Assembly (NCBI GenBank): GCA_963828625.1
Contig: CAWHEX010000005.1
Location: forward strand, 306,098-370,097
From: PALSA-894 sp963828625
GTDB lineage: Bacteria > Pseudomonadota > Alphaproteobacteria > Rhizobiales > Xanthobacteraceae
Reading direction: 5' to 3'
DNA length: 64,000 nt
Part shown: piece by piece, positions 54,078 through 63,654 of the stretch
Layout: every line of letters starts with the position of its first letter
Position numbering within the stretch: position 1 is the first letter of the stretch
The notes under the pieces: model-generated
Databases searched by the model: none
Told to the model about the DNA's origin: nothing
The model's input: the letters and a program-made list of their open reading frames with translations, nothing else
Position numbers and translations under genes: made by a program

Positions 54078-55127
54078 TTACAGCGCCCATGGCCCCGAGC
54101 CGTACGGGATGCACCCGTACTCAGGGTAGTAAGGATGCCGCGCCGACCCCTCCAGGCACGGCGGCACGGTGAGGACATCCGGTCCCGTCCAGGACACGTA
54201 GGCGACGACCGGCTCAGATGCGCCCGACGAGATGTCAGTCGGCCCGGTGACGATCCCGCCGCCCTCCTTTACGCAGCCGTAGAAGAACGTCAGGCTCCCA
54301 TCCGGGTTCTGCTTGAGCAGGAGCTTTTGGACATACCCTTCTGGGCATCCATGGCCGGGATGGCCCGTTCCGCCGCCCGATCCCGAATCGATGAAGACAC
54401 CGCCGGACGCGTCGCCCGCGACGGCTCCGGCAGTCAGCGTGTTGTTGATGCAGCCCAGGTCCTCGTTGAGCGGCGACAGCGCCGGCACCCAGCCGGGCGG
54501 GCAGTCGTCGTGACCAGGATGCCGCGCATCGCCACCACCGGCGAGCGTGGCAGTCTGCGGTTCGGCACGAGTGTTCACCGCGATCGCCTCGGCGGACGCG
54601 ATGCACCCCAACTCGGGATTCAGCGGCGGCAGCGCCGGCACGAAGCCCTCCGGGCAGATCGGACCTGGATCCCCGCCCGCTGAACCTCCGGAGCCACTAG
54701 CGGCGTCCGTCGGAAGGCAGCCAAGGGCGGGATTGAGCGGTGGCTCTGCCGGTCCGAATCCCTCCGGGCAGGCCGGATCAGGCTCCGGCGACGCGGGGGC
54801 AAGATCCGTCGCGACGCACCCAAGAGCCGGGTTAAACGGCGGCTGTGCGGGCTCGAATCCGGGAGGGCACACCGGCTCCGGATCTGGGTCCGACGCCACG
54901 AAGTGGGTCTGACCCGTGTCCGCAGGAGCGACATGTGCATCGATCACCTGGACCTCAGGTGTCTCCTCCCGCCGGGGAGTGTCGCGCCGGGGGTCATCTT
55001 TCTCGTCGGCGGCCGATGCTCCCAGGGGCATCGCCAGCGCCAGAATTGCTAGCGTCAGGGCGAAGACGGTCAGCGATCTCCGAAGACACGGAGGGCGAAT
55101 GGATCGTGGAATGGAATGCGGTTGCAT
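54078..55127 (-). CDS. Secreted protein with repeated Cys-bounded 18-residue units
   Basis: A 349-residue protein. A signal peptide (LTVFALTLAILALAMPLGAS AA) is followed by an acidic/basic linker and four clear repeats: CPPGFEPAQPPFNPALGC, CPEGFGPAEPPLNPALGC, CPEGFVPALPPLNPELGC and CPPGWVPALSPLNEDLGC. A divergent fifth begins CPEGYVQKLLLKQNPDG and ends FFYGC. The consensus is C-P-x-G-(F/W)-x-P-A-x-x-P-x-N-x-x-L-G-C, each probably closed by a disulfide. Units are spaced by Gly/Ser/Asp linkers. The C-terminus has a final CLEGS...YGC pair. It is probably cell-surface or extracellular. I know no named domain for it. Confidence 0.8.
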   Translation of the reverse strand: MQPHSIPRSIRPPCLRRSLTVFALTLAILALAMPLGASAADEKDDPRRDTPRREETPEVQVIDAHVAPADTGQTHFVASDPDPEPVCPPGFEPAQPPFNPALGCVATDLAPASPEPDPACPEGFGPAEPPLNPALGCLPTDAASGSGGSAGGDPGPICPEGFVPALPPLNPELGCIASAEAIAVNTRAEPQTATLAGGGDARHPGHDDCPPGWVPALSPLNEDLGCINNTLTAGAVAGDASGGVFIDSGSGGGTGHPGHGCPEGYVQKLLLKQNPDGSLTFFYGCVKEGGGIVTGPTDISSGASEPVVAYVSWTGPDVLTVPPCLEGSARHPYYPEYGCIPYGSGPWAL

Positions 55128-55574
55128 GGCTGGCCTCCACGGGCATGGCGAAAGGGCTGGCTTGGACGAAGAACGACGTGCTGTGTCTGTACTCGAACGT
55201 TCCGAACGATCCGATTTCGGTGCTCATTCCTCGGCATCTCCTCCTGCTCCTGGGGTCCGGAGCGGATTCGCCGCCACCACCGGCGACCACACCAGCAGGA
55301 TGCCGATACCGCTAAAATCGATCATCGATGGAACTACGTAGGTTTTCCGCGACTTTCAACAATCTTCTACGTGATTAGGTCAATCAGAACCTCCGCCTCG
55401 TCGCATTGAGCCGAATCAGTCAACGTTCGGTGAAATAGCAGATTCTCACGATCCGGAGGCGCTATCTGCTTAGCCCACTTTCACCCTATTCCCAGATGCA
55501 GGGCATTCACCCTGGTGGATTTGAGACAATTCGCCGTGTCCCGTCGCGGTCTGGAAACGGAGGAAAACTCACGT
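55128..55574. other. Intergenic region with no recognised feature
   Basis: About 450 bases, part of it AT-richer (55,320-55,490). No ORF with convincing protein character and no clear hairpin was seen. It should hold the promoter of the leftward repeat-protein gene. Confidence 0.4.
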
Positions 55575-56105
55575 ATGCAGTCATTCGACACACGCACAGC
55601 CTGGCTAACAGGAGTCGACAAAGAGTTGGCATGGCGGCGTGCCTACTTCACCAACGAAGGACTCAACGACTGCGCCGCTGGAACCGCTACTACCGTGGGC
55701 AACACGCTGAATGACCACCGCATTGAGATCGTCGCGGTCGATGCCCTCGCCGTCCACTACCGCGCGATGCTGGAGGAGATCGGCCTGACGCCGCCGGTCC
55801 CGACGACCTCTAGCGGCGTCGAACTCCTTGATCAGCAGTTCGCGCCGAGATCCTTCGACCTCGTACACATGCGCTTCGCCCTGGACCACTGCTACAACCC
55901 GCTCGAAGCTCGCCGGCAGATGACCCAGGGTCGCCCGTGACGACGGGGGCAGTCCTGATCGAGCACTACCGGGACGCGGCCGAGGTTGCGTTCGAAGAGC
56001 TGCGCCAGTGGGATCTCCGGCCGGTGCCCGGCGACCTCGTGGTCGCGAACGCTGACGATTCCTTCAGCGTTCGCGATGCGTTTCCCGGCTTCCAGATGAC
56101 CATCT
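55575..56105 (+). CDS. SAM-dependent methyltransferase fragment
   Basis: Pieces of a class I methyltransferase: RIEIVAVDALAVHYRAMLEE IGLTPPV (motif II strand), FAPRSFDLVHMRFALDHCYN PLEARRQM (post-motif region), then, after a one-base break near 55925, GAVLIEHYRDAAEVAFEELR QWDLRPVPGDLVVANAD. The expected VLDVGAGPG-type motif I is replaced by CAAGTATTVGNTL, and about 100 N-terminal residues usual for such enzymes are missing. The 3' end is cut near 56,105, where an unrelated minus-strand ABC gene begins. Broken at both ends; substrate unknown. Confidence 0.6.
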
Positions 56106-56147
56106 CAATTGGCCTGACGTGGCTCACCCTCACCCTCCCGGCGATCC
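56090..56147. other. Probable fourth junction, methyltransferase to ABC exporter
   Basis: Methyltransferase sequence fades after AFPGFQMT (about 56,105) without a normal C-terminus. Forty bases later the C-terminus of a leftward ABC gene begins, in DNA with dense one-base insertions. The change in error density and the cut gene suggest another join, or gap filling with raw reads. Confidence 0.5.
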
Positions 56148-57987
56148 TAGCCCGAGGGGTTGATCATCGGCCCCACGTCGATCCGAATGACCTCATCTTC
56201 CTCCTGCCAGAGCGCCCGCATCTCCTCGCTCGTCGCCAGCAGGTCGTCGAGCGTGCCCGCGGCTTCGACGCGGCCGTCCTGCAGCACGATGATGTGGTCG
56301 GCGCGGCGCAGCGCGGCGCGGCGGTGCGAGACGGCCAGGCAGGTCACGTCGCCGCTGGCGAGCAGGCGCTCCCACAGCGTCGCGCTCGGTCTCGACGTCG
56401 AGCGCGCTGGAGAGGTCGTCGATCACCAGCAGCTCGGCGCCGCGCACGAACATGCGCGCCGCCGCCGCGCGCTGCACCTGGCCGCCGGAGAGCTTCACGC
56501 CGCGCGTGCCGACCGGCGTCTCCAAGCCCGTCCTCCAGCGGCGGCACGTCGTGCTCCAGGACGGCGCCGCGGATCGGCGGCGTCCAGGCGCCACGTGCTC
56601 GTCCGGCAAGCCCGAGCAGGATGTTCTGCTGGAGCGTCTCGCTGAACAGGCGCGGCACCTGCGGCGTGTAGGCCGCGCGCGGCGGCACGAAGAAGGAGGC
56701 CGGGTCGTCCACGACGCTGCGCCGTTCCAGCGGATCTCGCCCGTCTTGCGGCGGCAGCAAGCCGAGCAGGGCGCGCAGCAGCGTGGTCTTGCCCGCGCCG
56801 ACGCGCCCGGTGACCACCGTCAACGTGCCGCGCGGCAGACGCAGGTCAACCGCCGTCGATCCCGCGGCCCGACTGCGGGTAGCTGGTAGGTCAGCCCGCG
56901 CGCCTCCACGACGTCCAGGCGATCTGATCGCGATTGCGGCCGGCGGCTGGCACGGCGGGCAGCGGCCTCCGCGCAAGAGCAGCGGCGTCGGCTCCGTCAG
57001 CGCGTCCGGCGGGGCATCGCCGAGCAGCGTCGCCCATGCGCGCGAAGGCGACCCGGTCTGCCGGTAGTGCGCCAGGTACTGGCCGAGCCGTCGGCGATAT
57101 AGTCGGCGATGAACGCCAGGTAGGAGACGAACAGGACGAAGTCGCCGACCGTCAAGCTGCCGTCGCGCAGGCTCCCGGCGGCCAGCAGCATGATCAGCCC
57201 GGTGCCGAGCTGACCGTGTTGGCCGTGATGGCGTCCAGCGCCTGCGTCACCAGGCGGTCGGTCAGCATCGCGGCCCGGCGCCGCTCGTTGAGCCGCCGGA
57301 AGTGGGCCACGGTGACCCGCTCTCGGCCCCGGCCGACCTGCACCGTCTGCACCGCCGCCAAGATATCGCCGATCGCCCCGGTGACCTGGCTGGTCGCCTG
57401 GCTGCTGGCCTCGCGGTAGCGGACCAAGCGCGGCACTCGCCCGCTGCGCGACCGCCACGATCGACGATCAGCGGCAGGACCGCGACCAGCGCCATCGCGG
57501 CGTTGATCTGCAGGAGCACCACGAACGCCACGAGGGCGAACAGGCCCTGGCCTGACGATCTCGTCGGTCCAGTCGAGATTGTCCTCGGCCTCGATAGGCA
57601 TCGTCGCGGAAGCGGCTGATCGTCTCGCCGATCGAGAAGGGCAGCGCCGGCGCCGGGCCGGTCCAGGATGCGCCGGAGCAGGTTGCGGCGCAGCAGCCCG
57701 CTCATCGTGAAGCGGAAGATGATCTCGACATAGCCGGCGACCAGCCACAGGACCGCACGCCCGCGGCGAGCGCACGACCAGCAGCAGGCCGATCAGCCCG
57801 TTCGTGCCCCGGCAGAGCTGCGGCCTCCCCGGTGAGCGTATCGAAGAAGGCACGGGCGATCAGCCCCGGCAGCAGCGACGACAGCGTTCATCACGCTCCA
57901 CAGACCCGCGTGGAGCAGATAACGAGCCACGGCGCATAGCGCGGCCAGTTCTCGCAACGTAGCGCCAGGTCGGGAGCGGCTCGTCAT
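56147..57987 (-). CDS. ABC exporter half-transporter, second of a pair, many frameshifts
   Basis: Membrane domain plus ATPase. Start at 57987 (MTSRSRPGATLRELAALCAV ARYLLHAGLW), overlapping the previous stop (ATGA). The membrane part is broken by many shifts. The ATPase shows VVTGRVGAGKTTLLRALLGL LPP (Walker A), VGTRGVKLSGGQVQRAAAAR MF (signature) and LLVIDDLSSALDVETE (Walker B). The residue after the Walker B Asp is Asp, not the catalytic Glu, so this site is probably degenerate. HRRAALRRADHIIVLQDGRV is the switch/D-loop region. It ends PMINPSG. With its partner it forms an asymmetric heterodimer. Confidence 0.85.
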
Positions 57988-59737
57988 GCCAGCACCTCCT
58001 CGGTGGCGACCCGCAGCAAGCCCGGCGAAGCGCGAGGTGGGGTCGGCGGCGAGGGCCAGCCGCGGCCCGTGCTCGCGCACCTGCCCGTCCTCCAGGACCA
58101 GGATGTCGTCGGCGAACGCGAACGTGGCCAGCCGGTGCGCCACGATGATGCCGGTGCGCCCTGCGAGCAAGCCGGCCCAGCGCCGTGTGCACCAGCCGCT
58201 CGGTGGCGGGTCGAGCCGCGAGGACGCCTCGTCCAGGATCACCACGTCGGGGTCGCGCAGGAAGATGCGCGCACAGGCCAGCACCTGGGCCTGCCCGGCC
58301 GAGAGCCCGGCGCCGCCGGCGCCCAGCCGGTGTCCAGCCCGTGCGGCAGCTCCCGCAGCCAGTCGGCCAGGCCCAAGCGTCGTCCAGCACGGCACTGATG
58401 CGGTCGTCCGGCACGCTGTCGTCGAAGAGGGTCAGGTTGTCGCGCACGCTGGCGTTGAAGAGATGCACGTCCTGGGTGACCAGGCCGATGCGCGCGCGCA
58501 CCGCCGCGAGGCGGACGGTCCGCAGATCGACACCGCCCAGGCGCACCGCACCGGCCGCGGATCGTAGAAGCGCGGGAGGAGCCGCGTCAGCGTCGTCTTG
58601 CCGCTGCCGGTGCGCCCGACCACGCCCAGCACGCGGCCCGGCTCCAGGCAGCACGCTGACGTCGCGCAGGACCGGCGTGTCCGTTCGCATAGCCGAAGGA
58701 GACGCCGTCCAGCTCCACCGCCAGCGGGCCCGGCGGCAGCGCGTCGCCGGGGCCATCGACCAGGCGCGGTGCCGTCGCGAGCAGCGCCTCGATCCGGCCC
58801 ATGCTGGCGTCCGCCTGCTGCAGGTCCTGCACCTCGTTGCGGATCTGCTCGGTCGGCTGGCGCAGCATCTCGGTGTACCGGAAGATCAGGTAGACGGTGC
58901 CGATGGTCAGCGTGCCGTCCCGGAAGAGCACGGCGCTCAGGGCGAAGGCGACCAGGCCGTGCCGAGCGCGAACAGCCCTGGCTGGTGGCGACCATGCGCG
59001 TAGCCCCGCATCTGGGCCTTGCAGCGTCGCGGCCAGCCAGGACCGCATCACCTCGGCGCAGCGGCGCAGCACGAACGCGCCGGCCCCGCTGGAGCGGATA
59101 TCCTCCAGCCCGGCCAGGTACTCGCCCAGGAAGCCGTAGAAATCGGCGCTGGCCTGGCGCTCCGCGGCCCAGACGGGCGTGGCGGCGGCGCGGATGCGCA
59201 GCATGGCGATCAGGGCCAGCACGACGAAGGCGCTCAGGCCCAGGCCGACCCGCCAGTCCACGGAAGCAGCAGCCCCAGCACCCCCACCATCAGGAGGCCG
59301 TTGCCGAGCACAGTAGACCACGAACCGCGAGAAGAAGCGGGCCAGGGTCGCGACATCGCCATCGACCCGCTCGATCAGCTCGCCCGGCGTGTGGGCGGTG
59401 TGGAACGTGGCGTCCAGCCGCAGCAGATGGGCGACCAGGTCGGCGCGCAGCGCGTTCGTGGCGACCCAGCTCACGTTCTCGGCCACATAGGTTTCGGCGA
59501 CGGCCAACCCTGCCCGACGAGCGCCAGGCCGATGGTCAGCAGCGCCAGGAAGATCAAGCCCGCACCGCTCCACCCGAGGCGGCTCGATCGATGAAGCGGC
59601 TCGCCACCAGCGGCGTGACCACCTGCACCGCGATCGTGCCGACAGGATCGCGCCAGCAGGATCATCCGCGGCCACTGCGGGCGCAGGTAGCGAGTGAGCA
59701 GGCTCCGAAACCGGCCTAACGTGCGAAGTGGGCGCAT
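57984..59737 (-). CDS. ABC exporter half-transporter, first of a pair, many frameshifts
   Basis: Start at 59737 (MRPLRTLGRFRSLLTRYLRP QWPRMILL) with GAGGAGG just upstream. Membrane-domain pieces include NVSWVATNALRADLVAHLLR LDATFHTAHTPGELIERVDG DVATLARFFSRF, and LIFRYTEMLRQPTEQIRNEV QDLQQADASMGRIEALL. The ATPase has VVGRTGSGKTTLTRLLPRFY (Walker A), GLSAGQAQVLACARIFLRDP (signature with Ala in place of the second Gly) and VVILDEASSRLDP (Walker B with the catalytic Glu). It ends GLLRVATEEVLA. It is the partner of the following gene. The cargo is unknown; lipids or drugs are usual for this class. Confidence 0.87.
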
Positions 59738-60716
59738 GGCGTCCTCCTCGCAACAACGTAGGGGCGGGATTGTCAAGAGGCACAGCAACGCCGGCCGCAG
59801 CCGGCCCTGAATACGGATCGATGAGTTGGAAGGGGGTTGCGCTAGAGGTCTGGACAGACCCCAGGGGATGAATCGAGGGCAAAGGCATGCGATGCGCTTT
59901 CGCTAAAGACGCGGTGGGTTTGCGGCTGCGTCTTTAACTGCGTCATGCCAGGCTCCTCGTTCATCGCGCGTCCCACGCGCTGCCAATATGCTCACGCCCT
60001 CGCGCGCCGAATCACTCTCGGCGAGTTGGATCGTCGAGCGCGACGGTCGCGCAGTATAGCAGGGCATCGGCCCGAGCACCCTGACTGCACCTCCACTGCT
60101 ACAGATCAGCAGCCCGTTGCGCTAGCTCCTTTGCCCAGGAACCCGCGGGCAATGCGCTATGCAACACCAATCACGTGCGTCAATAAGTATTGTTGCATGC
60201 AACACTATTTCAGAATTCTTGCGCTCAGCGACGCTGATATGGAACGCATGCTCTACTTCGTCACCGTGCACAGGCTGCTCCAGAATCTGGGAGAGCCTGG
60301 CCGAGTTTTTCATATGACAACATTGCGTTCCTATGCAGTTACATCGTGATGGTTCTGAAAATATTGGCGTACTCGCGGTGAGATATTTGACGTATCGCCA
60401 ATTGGATGTTATCCATTCCCGCGCTTCACATCAACTGGGGTTTCGAGACGGTGCCCGCTGCGGTGTGAGCGATTTTTTGCCTTGCGATCTCCAGTCGCGG
60501 GCACGATGGCTGTGTGGCGTGAGGAGGGCCACTGGAGCCGCCATATTGACGGCGCCAGCTCCGCCGCACTCTCAGGACGCAACGACGACGTCCAAGAATT
60601 GTCGCCAATTCGGCAACCGCATGCCCAAGACTCGGCGGGATCACAACCGCCCGGCTTTGTATTGTCCTCTTCGCCATGAGTTCGATTTCGTCCGACGTAT
60701 TCAGGGAGGTTTTGAC
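59738..60716. other. Long intergenic region with hairpin and palindrome
   Basis: Almost 1 kb with no convincing gene. AAAGACGC (59905-59912) pairs with GCGTCTTT (59928-59935), a stem-loop that could end transcription. TGTTGCATGCAACA (60191-60204) is a perfect 14-base palindrome in an AT-richer patch, the size of a regulator site. A frame of 134 codons at 59945-60349 has no protein-like pattern. The last 300 bases lead to the secreted hydrolase at 60717. Confidence 0.45.
60191..60204. promoter_or_regulatory. Perfect 14-bp palindrome, possible operator
   Basis: TGTTGCATGCAACA is a perfect palindrome flanked by AT-rich sequence. A related half-site, TGCAACA, lies about 30 bases upstream. Such sites are typical of dimeric regulators, but no regulator gene is nearby and no promoter could be placed. 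Confidence 0.3.
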
Positions 60717-61400
60717 TTGCGCACTTCGACCCGATCGCTGACGACCCAGATTTCGGCCAGGCTTGGCATTGTCTTCTTGCTCGCGTTCGTGCTGACCTCC
60801 GCCGCGACCGTCGCGCCGGCGTCGGCGGCCCAGGACGCCGCAATTGGTCCTCGGACCATTGACGACACCGCTGCCGAGCAGACGGCATCGGACGATGCCA
60901 CCGCGACCGTGACGAGCGACCTCAACCTGCGCTTCCTGCCCAGCCTCGACGCCACAATCCTGGCGATCATGCCGGCCGGGTCCGAAGTCCAGATCGTCGG
61001 TGAGGCGGACAACGGCTTCGTCCCGGTCACCTTCAACGGCGCCAGCGGCTACGCCTACGGCGACTACTTGAACACTGGTGCCGCGACGGACACCAGCGCG
61101 TCATCCGCACCCGCCGCCGTTCCGGCCTCCGCTGGAACCGACATCGTCTCGATCATCTATGCCGCCGCGGCCGCCTACGGCCAGTCCGGCGATGACATGC
61201 TCAGGGTCGCCACCTGCGAGTCGGGACTCAACCCGTACGCCTACAACCCGGCTGGCTGGTATGGCCTCTTTCAGTTCGTCCCCAGCACCTTCGCAGGCAC
61301 CCCCTACGGCGCCTACGACATCTTCGACCCCGTCGCTAACGCCAACGCCGCCGCCTGGATGTGGTCGGTCGGCCGCCGCGGCGAGTGGACCTGCCAGTAA
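60717..61400 (+). CDS. Secreted SH3-domain lytic transglycosylase-like protein
   Basis: A 227-residue secreted protein. Start is TTG at 60717 with GGGAGG 8 bases before it. The signal peptide (LGIVFLLAFVLTSAATVAPA SA) is followed by a bacterial SH3 domain, about residues 65-115 (TVTSDLNLRFLPSLDATILA, GSEVQIVGEADNGFVPVTFN, GYAYGDYL). After an Ala/Ser linker comes a goose-type/Rpf-like domain: MLRVATCESGLNPYAYNPAG, WYGLFQFVPSTFAGTPYG, NANAAAWMWSVGRRGEWTCQ. The Glu of CESGL is the expected catalytic acid. It probably cuts peptidoglycan at the cell surface. The two Cys (CESG and the terminal TCQ) may pair. Confidence 0.88.
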   Translation: MRTSTRSLTTQISARLGIVFLLAFVLTSAATVAPASAAQDAAIGPRTIDDTAAEQTASDDATATVTSDLNLRFLPSLDATILAIMPAGSEVQIVGEADNGFVPVTFNGASGYAYGDYLNTGAATDTSASSAPAAVPASAGTDIVSIIYAAAAAYGQSGDDMLRVATCESGLNPYAYNPAGWYGLFQFVPSTFAGTPYGAYDIFDPVANANAAAWMWSVGRRGEWTCQ

Positions 61401-61464
61401 CGGGACGGGAAGACGGGCAGACGACCAACGAGATTGGCCTCGGGCGTTTGCCCGGGGCCAATCG

Positions 61465-61845
61465 CTATTCATCCACCGATCCTGCCCCTAGCGCAGTCGC
61501 CAGATCGATCGATAGCGGATCGCCGGATGCGGTCAGCGCCACCCCGAGCGCACCGTCCAGCATCCGGTCCAGGTCCTGGAGGGCGGCATGAATCGGGGCA
61601 TCGAAGATTCCTGCTCGGGACGCAGGGATCGCCACCGGATCGTCTGGCTCGTCGTCGATCGCGGCAAACGCGGCCGGGTACGTCGGCCACCTCTCTAGAT
61701 GGACCGTCCACTCGTCGCCAAAGAGGTCAAGTTCCAGACCATCCTCCGAACGCACAAGATCGACATCGCCCAGCTCGATCAGTTCCGCCATCGCCTCCTG
61801 CACGATCTCCTCTAGCCGATCCATCGAGATCCCATCGTCCGCCAT
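61465..61845 (-). CDS. Acidic hypothetical protein
   Basis: A 126-residue, strongly acidic soluble protein: MADDGISMDRLEEIVQEAMA ELIELGDVDLVRSEDGLELD LFGDEWTVHLERWPTYPAAF. The rest is AAIDDEPDDPVAIPASRAGI FDAPIHAALQDLDRMLDGAL. No family is recognised. The first 30 residues form a helix, then two short strands. It lies 29 bases downstream of the trpB2 stop on the same strand, so it may be co-transcribed with it. Confidence 0.65.
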   Translation of the reverse strand: MADDGISMDRLEEIVQEAMAELIELGDVDLVRSEDGLELDLFGDEWTVHLERWPTYPAAFAAIDDEPDDPVAIPASRAGIFDAPIHAALQDLDRMLDGALGVALTASGDPLSIDLATALGAGSVDE

Positions 61846-61874
61846 CCCGAGTCCCTTCCGCCAATAGGGCGCCC

Positions 61875-63243
61875 CTAACCCGTCGGCAAGCGCGTTAGGG
61901 CCTCTTCAATACGCTCCTCGGGATGCTCATGGTCTTGCATCGACCCGGAGAGATAGGTGTCATACGCCGCCAGGTCGAAGTGGCCATGGCCGCTGACCCC
62001 GATCAGCACCGTGCGGGCCTCCCCAGCCTCCCGTGCCGCCAGCGCCTCGTCGATTCCCACCCGGATCGCGTGGGCTGCCTCCGGCGCGGGCAGAATCCCC
62101 TCGCTCCGCGCAAAGAGCAGCGCCGCTTCAAACGTGCGGCGCTGCGGCACCGCCCTGGCCTCGATCAACCCCTGGTCTAACAATAGACTCACCAACGGCG
62201 CGGCCCCGTGATACCGCAGTCCCCCGGCATGAATCCCCGCCGGCACGAAATCGTGCCCCAGCGTGTGCATCTTGACGAGCGGCGTCATCCCGGCCGTATC
62301 GCCAAAATCGTAGGCATACGTGCCCTTCGTCAACGTCGGACACGCAGCAGGCTCTACCGCGATCACGCGCACCTGCTTTCCCGCCAACTTCTGCTGCAGG
62401 AACGGAAAAGTCAGCCCCGAAAATTCGAGCCGCCGCCTACGCACCCCGCAATCACGTCTGGCCAGGCATCTGCCTGCGCCAGCTGCGCCACCGCCTCCTG
62501 GCCAATCACCGTCTGGTGCAGCAGCACATGATTCAGCACCGACCCCAGGGAATACTTCGTATCCTCCCGGCTCGCCGCATCCTCCACCGCCTCTGAGATC
62601 GCCATCCCCAACGACCCCGTCGACTCCGGATCCTTCTCCAGAATCGCCCGCCCAGCCGCAGTATCCGGACTCGGCGACGGCACGCACGTCGCACCCCACG
62701 CTTCCATTAACGCCCGCCGGTATGGCTTCTGCGCGTACGAAATCTTGACCATATAGACCTTCAACTCGAGCCCAAAGAAGGCACACGCCATCGCCAGCGA
62801 GCTGCCCCACTGCCCCGCTCCGGTCTCGGTCGCGATCCGTTTCACCCCCTCCTGCCTGTTGTAAAAGGCCTGCGGGACGGCAGTATTTGGCTTGTGACTC
62901 CCAGCGGGACTCGTCCCTTCATACTTGTAGAAGATCCGCACACCGTTCGGCAGGTCGAGCGCCTTCTCCAAACGGTGCGCCCGATACAACGGCGTCGGCC
63001 GCCACAGCCGGTAGACCGCCAGTACCTCGTCCGGAATTGGGATATACCGCTCGGTACTGACTTCTTGCCTGATGACCTCCATCGGAAACAGCGGTGCCAG
63101 GTCCTCCGGCCCAATTGGCTACCTCGTCCCCGGATGCAACACCGGCGGCGCCTGCACCGGCATGTCGGCCGCAATGTTGTACCAACTCCCCGGATCTGAT
63201 CCTCACCCAACAGGAACTTCGTCGTTCGGTCGCTCGCATTCAT
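61875..63243 (-). CDS. trpB2: TrpB2-type tryptophan synthase beta subunit, frameshifted
   Basis: PLP enzyme that joins indole and serine. Start at 63243: MNASDRTTKFLLGEDQI, then PGSWYNIAADMPVQAPPVLH PGTR and PIGPEDLAPLF in other frames (breaks near 63090-63185). The main frame resumes MEVIRQEVSTERYIPIPDEV, LWRPTPLYRAHRLEKAL, YKYEGTSPAGSHKPNTAVPQ (PLP Lys in SHKPN), ETGAGQWGSSLAMACAFFGL and GCVGGGSNF. A break near 62430 leads to GLTFPFLQQKLAGKQVRVIA and the C-terminal VSGHGHFDLAAYDTYLSG. The long insertion with KISYAQKPYRRALMEAWGA is TrpB2-specific. Repaired length is about 455 residues. No trpA is adjacent, as usual for TrpB2. Confidence 0.9.
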
Positions 63244-63654
63244 CGCGAACTTCCCTCTCACTCACATCCACGTGCCGACGGAATTGGCCGCAGATATTAG
63301 CCGCGGCAACTCTTTCAGGAACTCAGGCGACCGGGCGAAGGGATCAAGGGCTGGCTATCGTTTGCGCGAGGAGAGAGTGTGACTTCCCCGACGCGCCGTT
63401 ACAAGTATTGCGTTCGTACTCTTGAAACCCTATTCTGCGCGAGTCGGGCAATGAACGCTGCCCGTGTATGGACCACTCAGGTGATGACCGTGTCGCATCA
63501 GACAACCCAGGATGCGCGTCAACTTGACGCGATGAAACTGGGATACCTCCTCGAAGCCAACTCACCGCTGTCCTAATACGCGGGCGCGCAGGACAGCGGA
63601 GGCGGGCGCCACATCCACCGCCCCCTCCCCACTAATCCGGGGGACGGTTATCCC
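63244..63654. other. Divergent intergenic region with a perfect hairpin
   Basis: 410 bases between the leftward trpB2 and the rightward MFS gene. CCGCTGTCCT (63565-63574) pairs perfectly with AGGACAGCGG (63590-63599) around a 15-base loop, about 55 bases before the MFS start. It lacks a T-run, so it could be a regulatory leader hairpin. A 65-codon frame (63379-63576) has no recognisable protein pattern. Confidence 0.45.

Noticed and set aside
59945..60349. 134-codon frame in the gene-free region before the SH3/transglycosylase gene
   Set aside because: No ribosome site, no protein-like pattern, and the composition changes along it.
63379..63576. 65-codon frame before the MFS gene as a transposase remnant
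   Set aside because: It begins with a plausible start but has no transposase or zinc-finger motif, and it runs into the hairpin.
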